From Bacteroidales bacterium (lineage in GTDB: Bacteria; Bacteroidota; Bacteroidia; Bacteroidales; UBA932), in assembly GCA_017618115.1 (NCBI GenBank), contig JAFZUX010000008.1:86589-150588 (forward strand): 64,000 bases of DNA, in the 5' to 3' direction. The notes beneath the pieces were generated by a model. That model did not search any database, was not told the DNA's origin, and worked only from the letters and a program-made list of their open reading frames with translations. Numbering within the stretch: the stretch's first letter is position 1; each line of letters begins with the position of its first letter. The translations under genes and the position numbers were made by a program. Positions 51,259-60,691 of the stretch are shown piece by piece.

Positions 51259-52029
51259 ATGGCACTTCTTCAAATAGAGGATCTTTCTTTGGGATATGGC
51301 TCAAAAACCATATTCAAAGAGATTAACGCCTCTGAAGAGGAGGGGTGTCTGATTGCGCTTTTAGGCTCCAACGGCAGAGGTAAATCCACATTGCTCAGAA
51401 CAATTGCCCGTCTGGAGGAGATTTATGAACCTTCAAAAGGAAAGATTCTCTACAACGGAAAGGAGGCCTCCGCCTACTCAAAGAAGGAGATGAGCCAAAT
51501 GGTCTCATTCGTAAGCCCGGTAACGGAGAGAGCACCCTATCTGAAGGTGAAAGATTTGGTCTCCATAAACAGTTACTACAGAACAGATTGGATGGGCTCG
51601 GTAAACAAGAGTGAAGAGGAGAAAATTCTCAAGGCTCTCAAGATGGTTGGACTGGAGGGGTTTGAAGAGAGGGAGTGCACCAGCCTCAGCGACGGCGAGT
51701 TCCAGCGTGCCACCATTGCCGGCGCCATTGTGCAGGACAGCCGCATCATCCTTTTGGACGAGCCTACCGCCTTTTTGGATATAGCAAACAAATACCTCAT
51801 AACCGGGCTGTTAAAAACTATCGCGGAGAAAAAGTTAATCATCTTCTCCACTCACGATTTGCAGCTGGCGCTGCAAGTATGTGACAGGCTGTGGGTTATG
51901 ACCTCCCAGGGATTCTTCTGCGGTTCTCCCGCGCAGCTTATTGAGAACGGGCGGATTGAGAAGATGTTTGATGTTGAGGGGGTTAGGTTTGACAAAGAGA
52001 AACAGAGTTTTGTTCCCACCAAACAATAA
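51259..52029 (+). CDS. FecE-like ABC transporter ATP-binding protein
   Basis: About 256 residues from the ATG at 51259; the longer frame from 51220 overlaps the trpS end and its first 13 codons look spurious. Walker A GSNGRGKSTLL, signature SLSDGEFQRATIAGA and Walker B IILLDEPTAFLD are present. It resembles iron-siderophore/B12 importers. It lacks its permease here, and the FecCD permease at 23625-24611 is a possible partner. Confidence 0.88.
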   Translation: MALLQIEDLSLGYGSKTIFKEINASEEEGCLIALLGSNGRGKSTLLRTIARLEEIYEPSKGKILYNGKEASAYSKKEMSQMVSFVSPVTERAPYLKVKDLVSINSYYRTDWMGSVNKSEEEKILKALKMVGLEGFEERECTSLSDGEFQRATIAGAIVQDSRIILLDEPTAFLDIANKYLITGLLKTIAEKKLIIFSTHDLQLALQVCDRLWVMTSQGFFCGSPAQLIENGRIEKMFDVEGVRFDKEKQSFVPTKQ

Positions 52030-52033
52030 AGAG

Positions 52034-52477
52034 ATGGCAAAAATCAGAATTACAAAGGAGTTCAGTTTTGAGGGAGCTCACGCCCTCAAGGGGTATGACG
52101 GCAAGTGCAGCCACATTCACGGTCACTCTTACCGCCTGGCTGTCACCGTTATGGGAGAACCTATAGAGGATAATAATTCTCCTAAAAAGGGAATGGTAAT
52201 TGACTTTACGGACCTTAAGAAGATTGTCTCTGAAAAGATTATTGAGAAGTTGGATCACGCTCTGATTCTTGTAAAGGGTGCGGAACTTACTGAGGAGATT
52301 ACCAGGTTTTACGGCAACACGGTAACGGTTGATTTTCAGCCTACAAGCGAGATGCTTACCATTCACTTTGCAAAGATTCTGAAGGAGGCTCTGCCAAAGA
52401 GTGTGACTTTGGTCTCCGTGCGCCTGTGGGAGACGGAGAAGAACTATGCGGAGTGGAGAGCGGAAGATAACCAATGA
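52034..52477 (+). CDS. queD: 6-carboxy-5,6,7,8-tetrahydropterin synthase (QueD)
   Basis: A 147-residue PTPS-fold protein with zinc-binding histidines in EFSFEGAHAL and SHIHGHSYRLAV, a KLDHALIL segment and a conserved Glu in WETEKNYAEW. It makes the queuosine precursor from dihydroneopterin triphosphate. The longer frame from 51941 is not a real extension because it runs inside the ABC ATPase gene. Its stop overlaps the polA ATG by 4 nt. Confidence 0.92.
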   Translation: MAKIRITKEFSFEGAHALKGYDGKCSHIHGHSYRLAVTVMGEPIEDNNSPKKGMVIDFTDLKKIVSEKIIEKLDHALILVKGAELTEEITRFYGNTVTVDFQPTSEMLTIHFAKILKEALPKSVTLVSVRLWETEKNYAEWRAEDNQ

Positions 52478-55215
52478 ACAGGATATTCCTTATAGACGGA
52501 CACGCGCAGATCTTTAGGATGTATTACGCCTTTATGCGCCATCCCCTTATAAATTCCAAGGGGATAGATACTTCCATACTCTACGGCTTCACAAAGATGG
52601 TTCTGGAACTCATTGCAAAAGAGAGCCCTACCCATATTGCCGTGGCCTTTGATCTGCATGCTGAGACTTTCCGCCATAAGGTTTACAAGGAGTACAAGGC
52701 CAACCGTCCTCCGGCTCCGGAACTTGTGGTGGATGCGCTGGAACCTTTGAAGGAGATTCTCAAGGCACTGAACATTCCTGCAATTGGCATTGAGGGCGTA
52801 GAGGCTGACGATGTTATTGGCTCTATGGCAAAGCAGTGGTCTTCAGAGAGTTCCCAGGTATATATGGTTACTCCGGATAAGGACTACGGGCAGGTTGTAG
52901 ATGACAACATTTTCCAGTACAAGTTCTCCAAAGGCAACAGCGGAGAGGTTGAAATCATAGGCAAAAAGGAACTCTGCGCTCAGTACGGGATTTGTGACCC
53001 TAAGAGCGTAATAGATATTCTCACAATATGGGGAGACGCCTCTGATAACATTCCGGGAGTCAAGGGAATAGGAGAGGTTGGCGCCAAGAAGCTTATTGGA
53101 GAGTATCAGACTCTGGATAACCTTCTTAATCACCTTAAGGAACTTCCCGCTAAGCAACAGGAGAAGATTGAGGCGGCAAAGGAACATCTGGATATGAGCC
53201 GCTTCCTTGTTACAATCAAGACGGACATAGAGCTTCCTCTCACACTGGATGATATAAAAATTTCTCCTGCAAACAAAGAGCAGGTAGATATTGTCTTTGG
53301 AAAATACGAGTTCTCCTCCCTTAAGAAAATGATTAGGGAGTTCAAAACCGAGGAGGCGGTAAATGATTTCCCTGCAGACGATTACCCTACTGAGGGGAAC
53401 TACTTTAACAGTTACGCTCCCGCTCAGGATAATAAGATAGAAGAGGCCGGAATACCGGAAATCAAGTTTGTATCTAAAGAGATTTTTGAGAGTGCTGTAA
53501 AAAAGAACAACACTCTTGCAATGGCGCTCCCAACTGACGGTGAGGAGGTTATATTGTGTACCGCAGATTCCGGTTCTACTCTTAAGGAGCCAAAGGGGCT
53601 GGCTCTTTTAATCAAACCGCAAGATTGCATAAACATTGTAATCAACCCCAAAATCATTAAGACCGGTTTCTCCTTAAAGGAGATAATAAGACATATATCA
53701 AAGAGTTACACTGGCAACATAGATGTTGCAAAAATTCTCTCTGAGGAGGAACTTTATGACATTCAACTGCTCCATTATCTGATTAATCCGGAGATAAGCC
53801 ACTCCCCTGCCTTCATCATAAAAGAGAGGTTTGGCTTGGAACTCTCTACGGAGAACTCAGAGGAGAAAGAGAGTGATCTCTTCTCATCCGTGGAAAGAGA
53901 TTTGGAGAAGGAGGCGGAGGAGAGAGCAAAGGAGGCCATGCTTAGTATCTACCTTAAAGAGAGGCTATTAAAGGAGATTCCAAAGGCGGAACTCTACAGA
54001 GATATTGAGATGCCGCTTGAGGGGATTCTTGCAAAGATGGAACTTACGGGAGTTAAGATAGACACCGCCCAACTTAAGGAGTACAGCAAAGAGTTAACTC
54101 AGCAAATGAATGAGATTGAGGCCAATGCAAAGGCTCTGGCAGAAGATCCCAACATCAACCTCTCCTCTCCAAAACAGATTGGACAGCTGCTCTTTGAAAA
54201 ACTCAAGGTGAGTGACTCCGTAAAGAAGAGTGCCAAAGGAAGTTACCCAACAGATGAGCAGACGCTCCGCTCTCTCTACTACGCTCATCCTCTCATTGGA
54301 GAGATTCTGGAGTACCGCAACCTTAAGAAACTTCTCTCTACCTACATAGATGCCTTCCCGCAGCTCATAGACCCGGAAGACGGCAAGATTCACACCACTT
54401 TCAATCAGGCACTTACGGCAACGGGCAGGCTCTCTTCCAACAATCCTAACCTGCAGAACATCCCTATCCGTACGGAAAGAGGAAGGGAGATCCGCAAGGC
54501 CTTCATCCCATCTACGGAGAAGGGCTACATTGTCTCTGCAGATTACTCCCAGATAGAGCTCCGCCTTATGGCTCACCTGAGCCAAGATGAGCATCTTATT
54601 GCAGCATTCAACTCAAATCAGGATGTTCACAAGGCTACTGCAGCAAGGCTCTTTGACGTTGATATTAAAGATGTTACAGAAGATCAGAGAAGAAAGGCAA
54701 AGACCGTCAACTTTGGAATCATCTACGGTATATCCTCCTTTGGGCTGTCTGAGAGAATGGAGATTGGAGTAAAGGAGGCTAAGAGGTTTATTGAGCAGTA
54801 TTTTGCTATGTATCCGGGAGTTAGCGCATACATAGCAGACTCCGTGGAGAAGGCAAGAAGGCTGGGTTATGTGGAAACCATCTACGGCAGAAGGCGTTAC
54901 CTTAAGGATATAAACTCCCGCAACGCCAATGTGCGCAAGTTCAACGAACGCAATGCGGTAAACGCTCCGCTTCAGGGGAGTGCCGCAGATATTATAAAGA
55001 TTGCAATGGTCAATGTATCAAGGAGATTAGAGAGTGAGAACTTAAAGAGCAAAATGGTTCTTCAGGTTCATGACGAACTTGTCTTTGATGCAACGGAAGA
55101 TGAGAAAGATATCGTGATGCAGATTGCAAAGGAGGAGATGGAGGCCGTTGCAAATCTTAAAGTCAAACTAACAGCAGAGTGCGGTTATGGCAAAAATTGG
55201 TTACAAGCTCACTAA
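52474..55215 (+). CDS. polA: DNA polymerase I with apparently inactive 3'-5' exonuclease domain
   Basis: A 913-residue family A polymerase. The N-terminal 5'-3' exonuclease is intact (AQIFRMYYAF, GVEADDVIGSMA, WGDASDNIPGV). The polymerase has motif A SADYSQIELRLMAHLS, the RRKAKTVNFGIIYGIS helix and motif C QVHDELVF. In the central domain (about residues 325-480), the DxE proofreading motif expected around LAMALPTDGEEV has no acidic residues at the right places, and the motif II Asp is missing, so proofreading is probably lost. Confidence 0.95.
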   Translation: MNRIFLIDGHAQIFRMYYAFMRHPLINSKGIDTSILYGFTKMVLELIAKESPTHIAVAFDLHAETFRHKVYKEYKANRPPAPELVVDALEPLKEILKALNIPAIGIEGVEADDVIGSMAKQWSSESSQVYMVTPDKDYGQVVDDNIFQYKFSKGNSGEVEIIGKKELCAQYGICDPKSVIDILTIWGDASDNIPGVKGIGEVGAKKLIGEYQTLDNLLNHLKELPAKQQEKIEAAKEHLDMSRFLVTIKTDIELPLTLDDIKISPANKEQVDIVFGKYEFSSLKKMIREFKTEEAVNDFPADDYPTEGNYFNSYAPAQDNKIEEAGIPEIKFVSKEIFESAVKKNNTLAMALPTDGEEVILCTADSGSTLKEPKGLALLIKPQDCINIVINPKIIKTGFSLKEIIRHISKSYTGNIDVAKILSEEELYDIQLLHYLINPEISHSPAFIIKERFGLELSTENSEEKESDLFSSVERDLEKEAEERAKEAMLSIYLKERLLKEIPKAELYRDIEMPLEGILAKMELTGVKIDTAQLKEYSKELTQQMNEIEANAKALAEDPNINLSSPKQIGQLLFEKLKVSDSVKKSAKGSYPTDEQTLRSLYYAHPLIGEILEYRNLKKLLSTYIDAFPQLIDPEDGKIHTTFNQALTATGRLSSNNPNLQNIPIRTERGREIRKAFIPSTEKGYIVSADYSQIELRLMAHLSQDEHLIAAFNSNQDVHKATAARLFDVDIKDVTEDQRRKAKTVNFGIIYGISSFGLSERMEIGVKEAKRFIEQYFAMYPGVSAYIADSVEKARRLGYVETIYGRRRYLKDINSRNANVRKFNERNAVNAPLQGSAADIIKIAMVNVSRRLESENLKSKMVLQVHDELVFDATEDEKDIVMQIAKEEMEAVANLKVKLTAECGYGKNWLQAH

Positions 55216-55816
55216 TCTGTACATCCGTATGGATGTGCCTCAACTTGTGGAGAGGGCAAAGGCCGGAGAGCAGATGGCCTTCACCTTCCTCTTTGAGAGA
55301 TACCATAACCAACTTACGGATTACCTTAAGAGACAGTCCGGTACGCTGCTCAAAAACAAGAGCGTGGAGATTGAAGACATCTGCCTGGATACCTTCAACA
55401 AGGCCTTCATAAACATTGGTTCATACGACCCTAAGTATATGTTTACCACCTGGCTCTATAAGATTGCAAAGAACTCTCTTACAGATTATTTCCGCCAGAC
55501 GGGCAATGAGAGCAACTCTTCCACGGAGTCTTCTGAGGTCAGAAACGTTCACAGCGGAGATACCCCGGAGGACAAACTCATAGAGAACCAGCAGATTGAA
55601 AAAACCATGGAGGCGGTGCGCCAACTGCCTGATATCTACAAAGATGTGATGATGCTCTACATTGAGGGCTACGCTTTGGACGATATTGCAGACTCCCTCT
55701 CCATCACCCTCTCCAACGCCAAGGTGAGAGTGAAAAGAGGCAAAGACCTCCTTGCAGAAAAACTCTCAGACAGCCCGATTGCCCAAAAGAGAGCCAACTT
55801 AAAAAAGACCAGATAA
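55187..55816 (+). CDS. ECF-type RNA polymerase sigma factor
   Basis: A 209-residue sigma-70-family protein with region 2 (FTFLFERYHNQLTDYLKRQ, DICLDTFNKAFINI, FTTWLYKIAKNSLTDYFR) and region 4 (LPDIYKDVMMLYIEGYALDDIA, then a helix-turn-helix). A short Ser/Glu-rich linker lies between them. No anti-sigma gene is adjacent. The ATG at 55187 overlaps polA by 29 nt; a second ATG at 55229 (MDVPQL) is equally plausible. The target promoters are unknown. Confidence 0.87.
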   Translation: MAKIGYKLTNLYIRMDVPQLVERAKAGEQMAFTFLFERYHNQLTDYLKRQSGTLLKNKSVEIEDICLDTFNKAFINIGSYDPKYMFTTWLYKIAKNSLTDYFRQTGNESNSSTESSEVRNVHSGDTPEDKLIENQQIEKTMEAVRQLPDIYKDVMMLYIEGYALDDIADSLSITLSNAKVRVKRGKDLLAEKLSDSPIAQKRANLKKTR

Positions 55817-56490
55817 TGACTCCCGATATTGTTTTCAAATACTTCCCCAACCTCTCCAAAACTCAGAGGGAGCAGATAGAAAAACTCTCCCCTCTCTACC
55901 GTGAGTGGAACGCTAAAATCAACGTTATCAGCCGCAAAGATGAGGATAACATCTACCTTCACCACATTCTCCACTCTCTTGCCATTGCAAAGTATTTGAA
56001 TGATTTTCTACCTACAACCGTTATGGATGTTGGATGCGGCGGCGGTTTTCCCGGCATACCGCTGGCAATCCTCTACCCCACCACTCACTTCATTCTGGTA
56101 GATTCTATCGGGAAGAAGATAAAGGTAGCCAAAAGTATTGCAGAAGATATCGGGCTTAAGAATGTTACAGCCCTTCACAGCCGTGCAGAAGAGATCAACC
56201 TGAAAGAGTACACACAAACGGGCAAGGTAGATTTGGTTGTCTCCAGGGCCGTCACCTCCCTTGTCAATTTTATCCCTTGGGTTAAAGGCAAATACACCAA
56301 GGGCATCATCTGCCTTAAGGGCGGAGATATTCAATCTGAAATAGATGAGTGCATAAAACGCCTCCGCATTTCCCCTTCACACTTCTTCATCAAAGATATA
56401 ACAGACTGGTTCAAAGAGGATTACTTCCAAGAAAAAAAGGTCCTCTTCTTAAACTGTTACCTGAAAACACCGACTTTAAATTATCAATAA
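55816..56490 (+). CDS. rsmG: 16S rRNA (guanine-527-N7)-methyltransferase RsmG
   Basis: A 224-residue Rossmann-fold methyltransferase. The SAM motif is MDVGCGGGFPGIPLAI, followed by LVDSIGKKIKV and the catalytic-side VVSRAV segment. It methylates G527 in the 530 loop of 16S rRNA, and loss gives low-level streptomycin resistance in other bacteria. It overlaps the sigma-factor stop by 1 nt and is the last gene of the trpS cluster. Confidence 0.96.
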   Translation: MTPDIVFKYFPNLSKTQREQIEKLSPLYREWNAKINVISRKDEDNIYLHHILHSLAIAKYLNDFLPTTVMDVGCGGGFPGIPLAILYPTTHFILVDSIGKKIKVAKSIAEDIGLKNVTALHSRAEEINLKEYTQTGKVDLVVSRAVTSLVNFIPWVKGKYTKGIICLKGGDIQSEIDECIKRLRISPSHFFIKDITDWFKEDYFQEKKVLFLNCYLKTPTLNYQ

Positions 56491-56494
56491 TTTG

Positions 56495-57661
56495 CTAATT
56501 AATTTTGATGTCCTTGAATGAAGCTAACCTCTTACCGGAGGAATCACGTTTAGCAAAAAATAGTTCCATGGTACTAGCGTTTAAAGATTGTATTGGGAAA
56601 TGAAGAACAAGAAACCTATAGAATGGATGTCCGATTTTTCTATAGCGAACACTATAGGTCATACTGACAGCCTCTACAATATCATTCCCAATTTTTAAAT
56701 AGGCTCTATAATCTTGTGAGTTATCTAGATTTAGACCTTTATCGTCTAAAATTACAGAAATACCATCATCATTTCTTTCAAAAAGAAAAAGATCCGCTTT
56801 TTTTGTTGAAGAAATATTTGAAGGATGTATAACTGTTCGGTTATCAAGACTAAAGTTGGCAAATCTTAGATAGAATATATCGTCTGCCGGAAAATAGTGA
56901 AGATCTCTGGAAACAGTTCTTCCGTATGCTGAAGATAGTGCATACAGCATAGCAGAATTAGGGTACAAAGATGAAATGTTGTTAAAACAACAACCGGAAA
57001 CAGTTGCCTTCCATATACTTTGTAGACCATTAGGGCTTTGTAAGAGCGCTTCTATATTGATTGTTTTATCAAAGCGCTGCCATTTAGCAATGCTTAAATT
57101 ATTGTTATCCGAACTGTATTTGTTATTGTACCATTCTGTTCTCTCCATATCTCCTAAAGTTGTTGATGTAACATTCCCGGATACACTTTTCAAATTCTCT
57201 GCGGAAACATTATCTCCTACATAATAAATCTTCTGCCCGTTAGAATTAAAACGGTTATCCCCAGTTTCGGAATAGAGCTTGTAATTACTCTTTGAACTGC
57301 GGGATAAAGGTGTTCGTTGCTTAAAGGCCTTTTCCCCTTTTTTACCAGTTATCTTAACGGTTGGTTTAATATAAAAATCCGCATTGAGACTATCCTTAGT
57401 TTCTATGGCACCACGTAAAGAAAGAGATGATCTTACATAGGCTTTAAATAGTTGGTATTCTTGACCTCCCGTATCAATGACATTACCTAAGATAGAATAT
57501 GTACCTTGGCATAAAAAGAACTTCTTTCCCTCTAAGTTGAAGTTACCCTTAGAGCGAACAAGAGGAGCCAACAAACCTTCGTCTTGAGAATATGGTTGTC
57601 CATAAATAAAAGACGGAGTAATAAGGGATAAGAAAAGAAATATGATTAAACATTTTTTCAT
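56495..57661 (-). CDS. Uncharacterised secreted protein, family A copy 1
   Basis: A 388-residue exported protein with a signal peptide (about 1-22). The C-terminal third (from TVIHPSNISSTKKADLFLFE to FLVLHFPI and ELFFAKRDSSGKRL) aligns with the same region of the 62932-63984 protein (TVLYPSYSSSSKKVDVIA, FLFIDFPANSND, VFFNKNNDKERL), so the two are remote paralogues of one unknown family. The N-terminal parts share little. No catalytic motif is visible. It is the last gene of the secreted-protein cluster, 12 nt after the Cys-rich lipoprotein. Confidence 0.65.
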   Translation of the reverse strand: MKKCLIIFLFLSLITPSFIYGQPYSQDEGLLAPLVRSKGNFNLEGKKFFLCQGTYSILGNVIDTGGQEYQLFKAYVRSSLSLRGAIETKDSLNADFYIKPTVKITGKKGEKAFKQRTPLSRSSKSNYKLYSETGDNRFNSNGQKIYYVGDNVSAENLKSVSGNVTSTTLGDMERTEWYNNKYSSDNNNLSIAKWQRFDKTINIEALLQSPNGLQSIWKATVSGCCFNNISSLYPNSAMLYALSSAYGRTVSRDLHYFPADDIFYLRFANFSLDNRTVIHPSNISSTKKADLFLFERNDDGISVILDDKGLNLDNSQDYRAYLKIGNDIVEAVSMTYSVRYRKIGHPFYRFLVLHFPIQSLNASTMELFFAKRDSSGKRLASFKDIKIN

Positions 57662-57673
57662 AAACGCAATCCT

Positions 57674-58891
57674 TTAATTTTCCTCAAATACGGCCAAAAA
57701 GGTTCTATCTTGGCTCACCATAAATCCTAAGGTAGAATTTTGTGAAATCAGGAATCCATTTTCATACCATCCAGCAAATGAGAATCCTGAATAGGCATAA
57801 GCTGTTAATGTTAAATTCTCTCCGATATCGTACAAATAAGACTCAGGGTTCATTGTAACATAACCTCCAGAGCTATTGTTTACATTCACAGTTATTAAAC
57901 AACGCCCCGGTCTTACCACTGTGCTATCAGCCCCTCCGCCACACTGTCCATTGCAACCAGGAACTCCACAAATAGGGCAACAATCATTCCCTCCAGGAGG
58001 ATTGCAAGAACACGGATAGTAATGACAAATATTACAACACCTACATTCTGAAAAAGGAAAACCACACCCTTCACAGTACAGACTAGGATCAATTAAAACA
58101 AGAAAAAACGCACCACATGGTAGCGGACATTGGTAATATCCATTTTGAATATTGTTAACATTAATTGTAGCACCGCATGATGGACATTGAGTTGATTCGC
58201 CAGTAGCACCTCCACCGCCACCCTTTGTAAGAACATAATTAGACACAATAAAGGTTATTCCTCTTAAAGGAAGATCTTGTCCAAACGAATTAATTCTCTT
58301 GATTTGTTGTTCTCTATATAGGGTTCTTTGCTCTTTTATTCCATCACGGAAATAGTATGAACACAAGATATCACCATTTGTTCTTGAAAAAATCTGATAA
58401 CCATTGAAATGATCTTTATTGCTGTAAACACAAAAGCGAGTATCTTGATTATTTGTAAACAACCCAACAAGGGTGACAAAACTATTACTCATTAATCCGC
58501 CATTTTTTTGTCTTTCAATAAGCAAGGAAGATTTAACCATAACATTTCTTATGTTAGTGTTTATTTTCCCAATTCCATCATACATTATAGCAGAAATAGG
58601 AGACGCCATATTGATTGGAACCTCTACAAAATAAGCATCAGAGGTTTCGCTCTCAATAGCGGAATCCCAGTCAATAATCATGTTCTCTGTTAAGGCAGAT
58701 TTGGTTCCGGAAGGTTTATCTCCTCCAACTGAAAGAAATCTCAAACAAGTGGAGTGTTGTTCAAAATACTCTTTAGCCTGTTGAGTTGAAAGGCGGTTAG
58801 GATCATCTCCTTTTCCGTTGCTGTCTTTCTGACAAGATGGAACTGAAACAAAGCAGACAAAAAGGAGAAGAATTGTAAAAATCTTCTTCAT
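57674..58891 (-). CDS. Cysteine-rich lipoprotein with C-terminal InlB-type repeat
   Basis: A 405-residue lipoprotein (lipobox SVPSC, Cys at about residue 20). Residues 236-317 carry 17 cysteines, including CPSC, CEGC, CCNIC and CCPICGVPGC, arranged like several zinc-ribbon or rubredoxin-type knuckles. The end (about 330-405, GGYVTMNPESYLYDIGENL, FAGWYENG) resembles the divergent InlB B-repeat. Such dense cysteine pairs are unusual in an exported protein and may form disulfides or bind metal. I do not recognise the full architecture. Confidence 0.7.
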   Translation of the reverse strand: MKKIFTILLLFVCFVSVPSCQKDSNGKGDDPNRLSTQQAKEYFEQHSTCLRFLSVGGDKPSGTKSALTENMIIDWDSAIESETSDAYFVEVPINMASPISAIMYDGIGKINTNIRNVMVKSSLLIERQKNGGLMSNSFVTLVGLFTNNQDTRFCVYSNKDHFNGYQIFSRTNGDILCSYYFRDGIKEQRTLYREQQIKRINSFGQDLPLRGITFIVSNYVLTKGGGGGATGESTQCPSCGATINVNNIQNGYYQCPLPCGAFFLVLIDPSLYCEGCGFPFSECRCCNICHYYPCSCNPPGGNDCCPICGVPGCNGQCGGGADSTVVRPGRCLITVNVNNSSGGYVTMNPESYLYDIGENLTLTAYAYSGFSFAGWYENGFLISQNSTLGFMVSQDRTFLAVFEEN

Positions 58892-58962
58892 AATTTGTTT
58901 TGTGTTAAATTAAACGCCAAATCGAAGGTAGGGATTCTACTTCGAAAAAACAAATAACGTTG

Positions 58963-60654
58963 TTATTGTGTCTTTAAAAATTCTCTTGCCTCATGCTTGA
59001 TTTCTATGGTTATTGCATTATATAATCTTGGTGAGGACTCTATGATAATATTGGCCCATTCCATAGCCTTAATTTTGTTATTTGTATTTTTATAGAATTT
59101 GAATAAATCATATTTTGGAATGATTCTATCAGGAGTCATATAATATGCTGTAATGTAACTACTCTCTGCCTTTTTAAGCTCTCCGGAATTATAATAAAAT
59201 TCTCCGAGAGTAGATAACCGTTCTACCACTGTTATCCTTTTATTGCATTGTTCCAAAACTTTAATCCGATCTTGTGGTGAGAACTTGTATGAATGGGTTG
59301 CATACAGCAAAGACATGTTCTTATTTTTGAACACTATATCTTCAGTCTCTTTTGAAAAACGGTCAATTACTTGGTTATCGCCAATTTGAATAAACTGTCT
59401 TAACTCTTTGGTAGCACGGTTATATTGTTCTCCAATATGGTAAGAAAAATAAGACACAGATGTTAAAAATATTAAACAAACCAAAGAGGTTGTCCATTTA
59501 TTAAGATGAATCGTATATGCAGACAGAGCATTCTCAGAACTATCCTTTTGACTTGATACTGCCATTCCAAGAAACAAAGGGATAAGAAAAGCAAAAGGAA
59601 GGATATCCCAAGTATACAAGAAACAGGAGCATACTCCTAATGCTATCATTATGGATTTCAGGCAACGATTTCTACTATTCTTTATAGATGACAGTATTAT
59701 CAAACCGAACAAAATCAATCCCATAAGCCCTTGTTCACAAAGAAGATGTAGAAATTCATTGAATGACTGGTAATGATTTGTTGCAAAAGGAGCAAGAGAT
59801 GAAAGTGGATGGCTCTCAAAAAAAGCTGCCTGCCAATACATATAGAGAGACTGTACGGAACCGGAAGAATATCCAAAGAAAGGGGCCTCTGTAAAGGCTT
59901 TCCAAGATGATGACCATATCAGTAATCTTACGTTTGCTGAATCCGGACGAACTGAGTACAATATGAAGCTCCCTATAAGTATCATTAACAATATGGAAAT
60001 GATAATAATAATCTTAGTAGGCTTTCCCAATGACTTATAACTGGAAGAAGTTATCGCATAACACAATATACCAACCGCAGCACCCAAAACAGATCCACGT
60101 GAATGGGAAATAACGAGAGCAATTAATAAGACAATAGAAACAGCTAAAGAAAAGTATCTAAGGACCTTCTTTTTCTTTGCCTCAAAAATCAGACAAATAC
60201 ATCCTGTTAGACAGACAGAAATATAAGACCCAAGGTGTCCGGTATTGCTAAACATGTGGAATAAGTATGCAGCAACACCAGATAGAGCTAAAGAGAGAAT
60301 AAGATAGTTTATGGAATCTTTATTAACCAATCTCCCAATTAGATACAAGGCTGCTACTGAAATCCATTTAAGGAGAGTTAACGGTTCTGTGTAATCTGTT
60401 TGAGAAAAGAGTGTTCTGATGAGAGCATAAATGCAATAAACAATTACCAATATGTCTGTACTTCTCAGCCGTATCTCCTTGTTTGAAAGAGACAGAATAG
60501 CTGCAATTGTAACAAAAAATACAGAACTGTAATTCAGCAATCTCCAAGAATCCAGTCCATTAATCAAATGATTGGCAATCAAAGGAACTAAAAACAATAG
60601 GACTCCTCCGAGAAGTCCTATTGGTAAGTATCGTTTGACTGATTGTGATAACAT
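58963..60654 (-). CDS. O-antigen ligase family membrane protein with C-terminal TPR region
   Basis: A 563-residue protein with about ten to twelve TM segments over residues 10-400 and a periplasmic loop containing the Wzy/WaaL-type FAPFATNHYQSFNEFLHL region, preceded by FFGYSSGSVQSLY. After residue 440, TPR-like helices follow (STLGEFYYNSGELKKAESSYITAYY). The family ligates or polymerises glycans on lipid A or proteins. Its placement among secreted proteins suggests it could act on one of them, which is inference. Confidence 0.75.
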   Translation of the reverse strand: MLSQSVKRYLPIGLLGGVLLFLVPLIANHLINGLDSWRLLNYSSVFFVTIAAILSLSNKEIRLRSTDILVIVYCIYALIRTLFSQTDYTEPLTLLKWISVAALYLIGRLVNKDSINYLILSLALSGVAAYLFHMFSNTGHLGSYISVCLTGCICLIFEAKKKKVLRYFSLAVSIVLLIALVISHSRGSVLGAAVGILCYAITSSSYKSLGKPTKIIIIISILLMILIGSFILYSVRPDSANVRLLIWSSSWKAFTEAPFFGYSSGSVQSLYMYWQAAFFESHPLSSLAPFATNHYQSFNEFLHLLCEQGLMGLILFGLIILSSIKNSRNRCLKSIMIALGVCSCFLYTWDILPFAFLIPLFLGMAVSSQKDSSENALSAYTIHLNKWTTSLVCLIFLTSVSYFSYHIGEQYNRATKELRQFIQIGDNQVIDRFSKETEDIVFKNKNMSLLYATHSYKFSPQDRIKVLEQCNKRITVVERLSTLGEFYYNSGELKKAESSYITAYYMTPDRIIPKYDLFKFYKNTNNKIKAMEWANIIIESSPRLYNAITIEIKHEAREFLKTQ

Positions 60655-60663
60655 CCCCGTTTG

Positions 60664-60682
60664 AGCCCTTTTTAAAAGGGCT
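60664..60682. terminator. Perfect 19-base inverted repeat, possible attenuator or terminator
   Basis: AGCCCTTTT, one T and AAAAGGGCT form a perfect stem between the ends of two minus-strand genes, just before the start of the ligase gene. No T run follows the stem, so it could also be a transcription-pausing or regulatory hairpin. Confidence 0.4.
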
Positions 60683-60691
60683 GAATATGGT

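Noticed and set aside
51220-52033. Extended frames upstream of the FecE-like ATPase and queD
   Set aside because: Both extensions run inside the preceding gene and have no family similarity.
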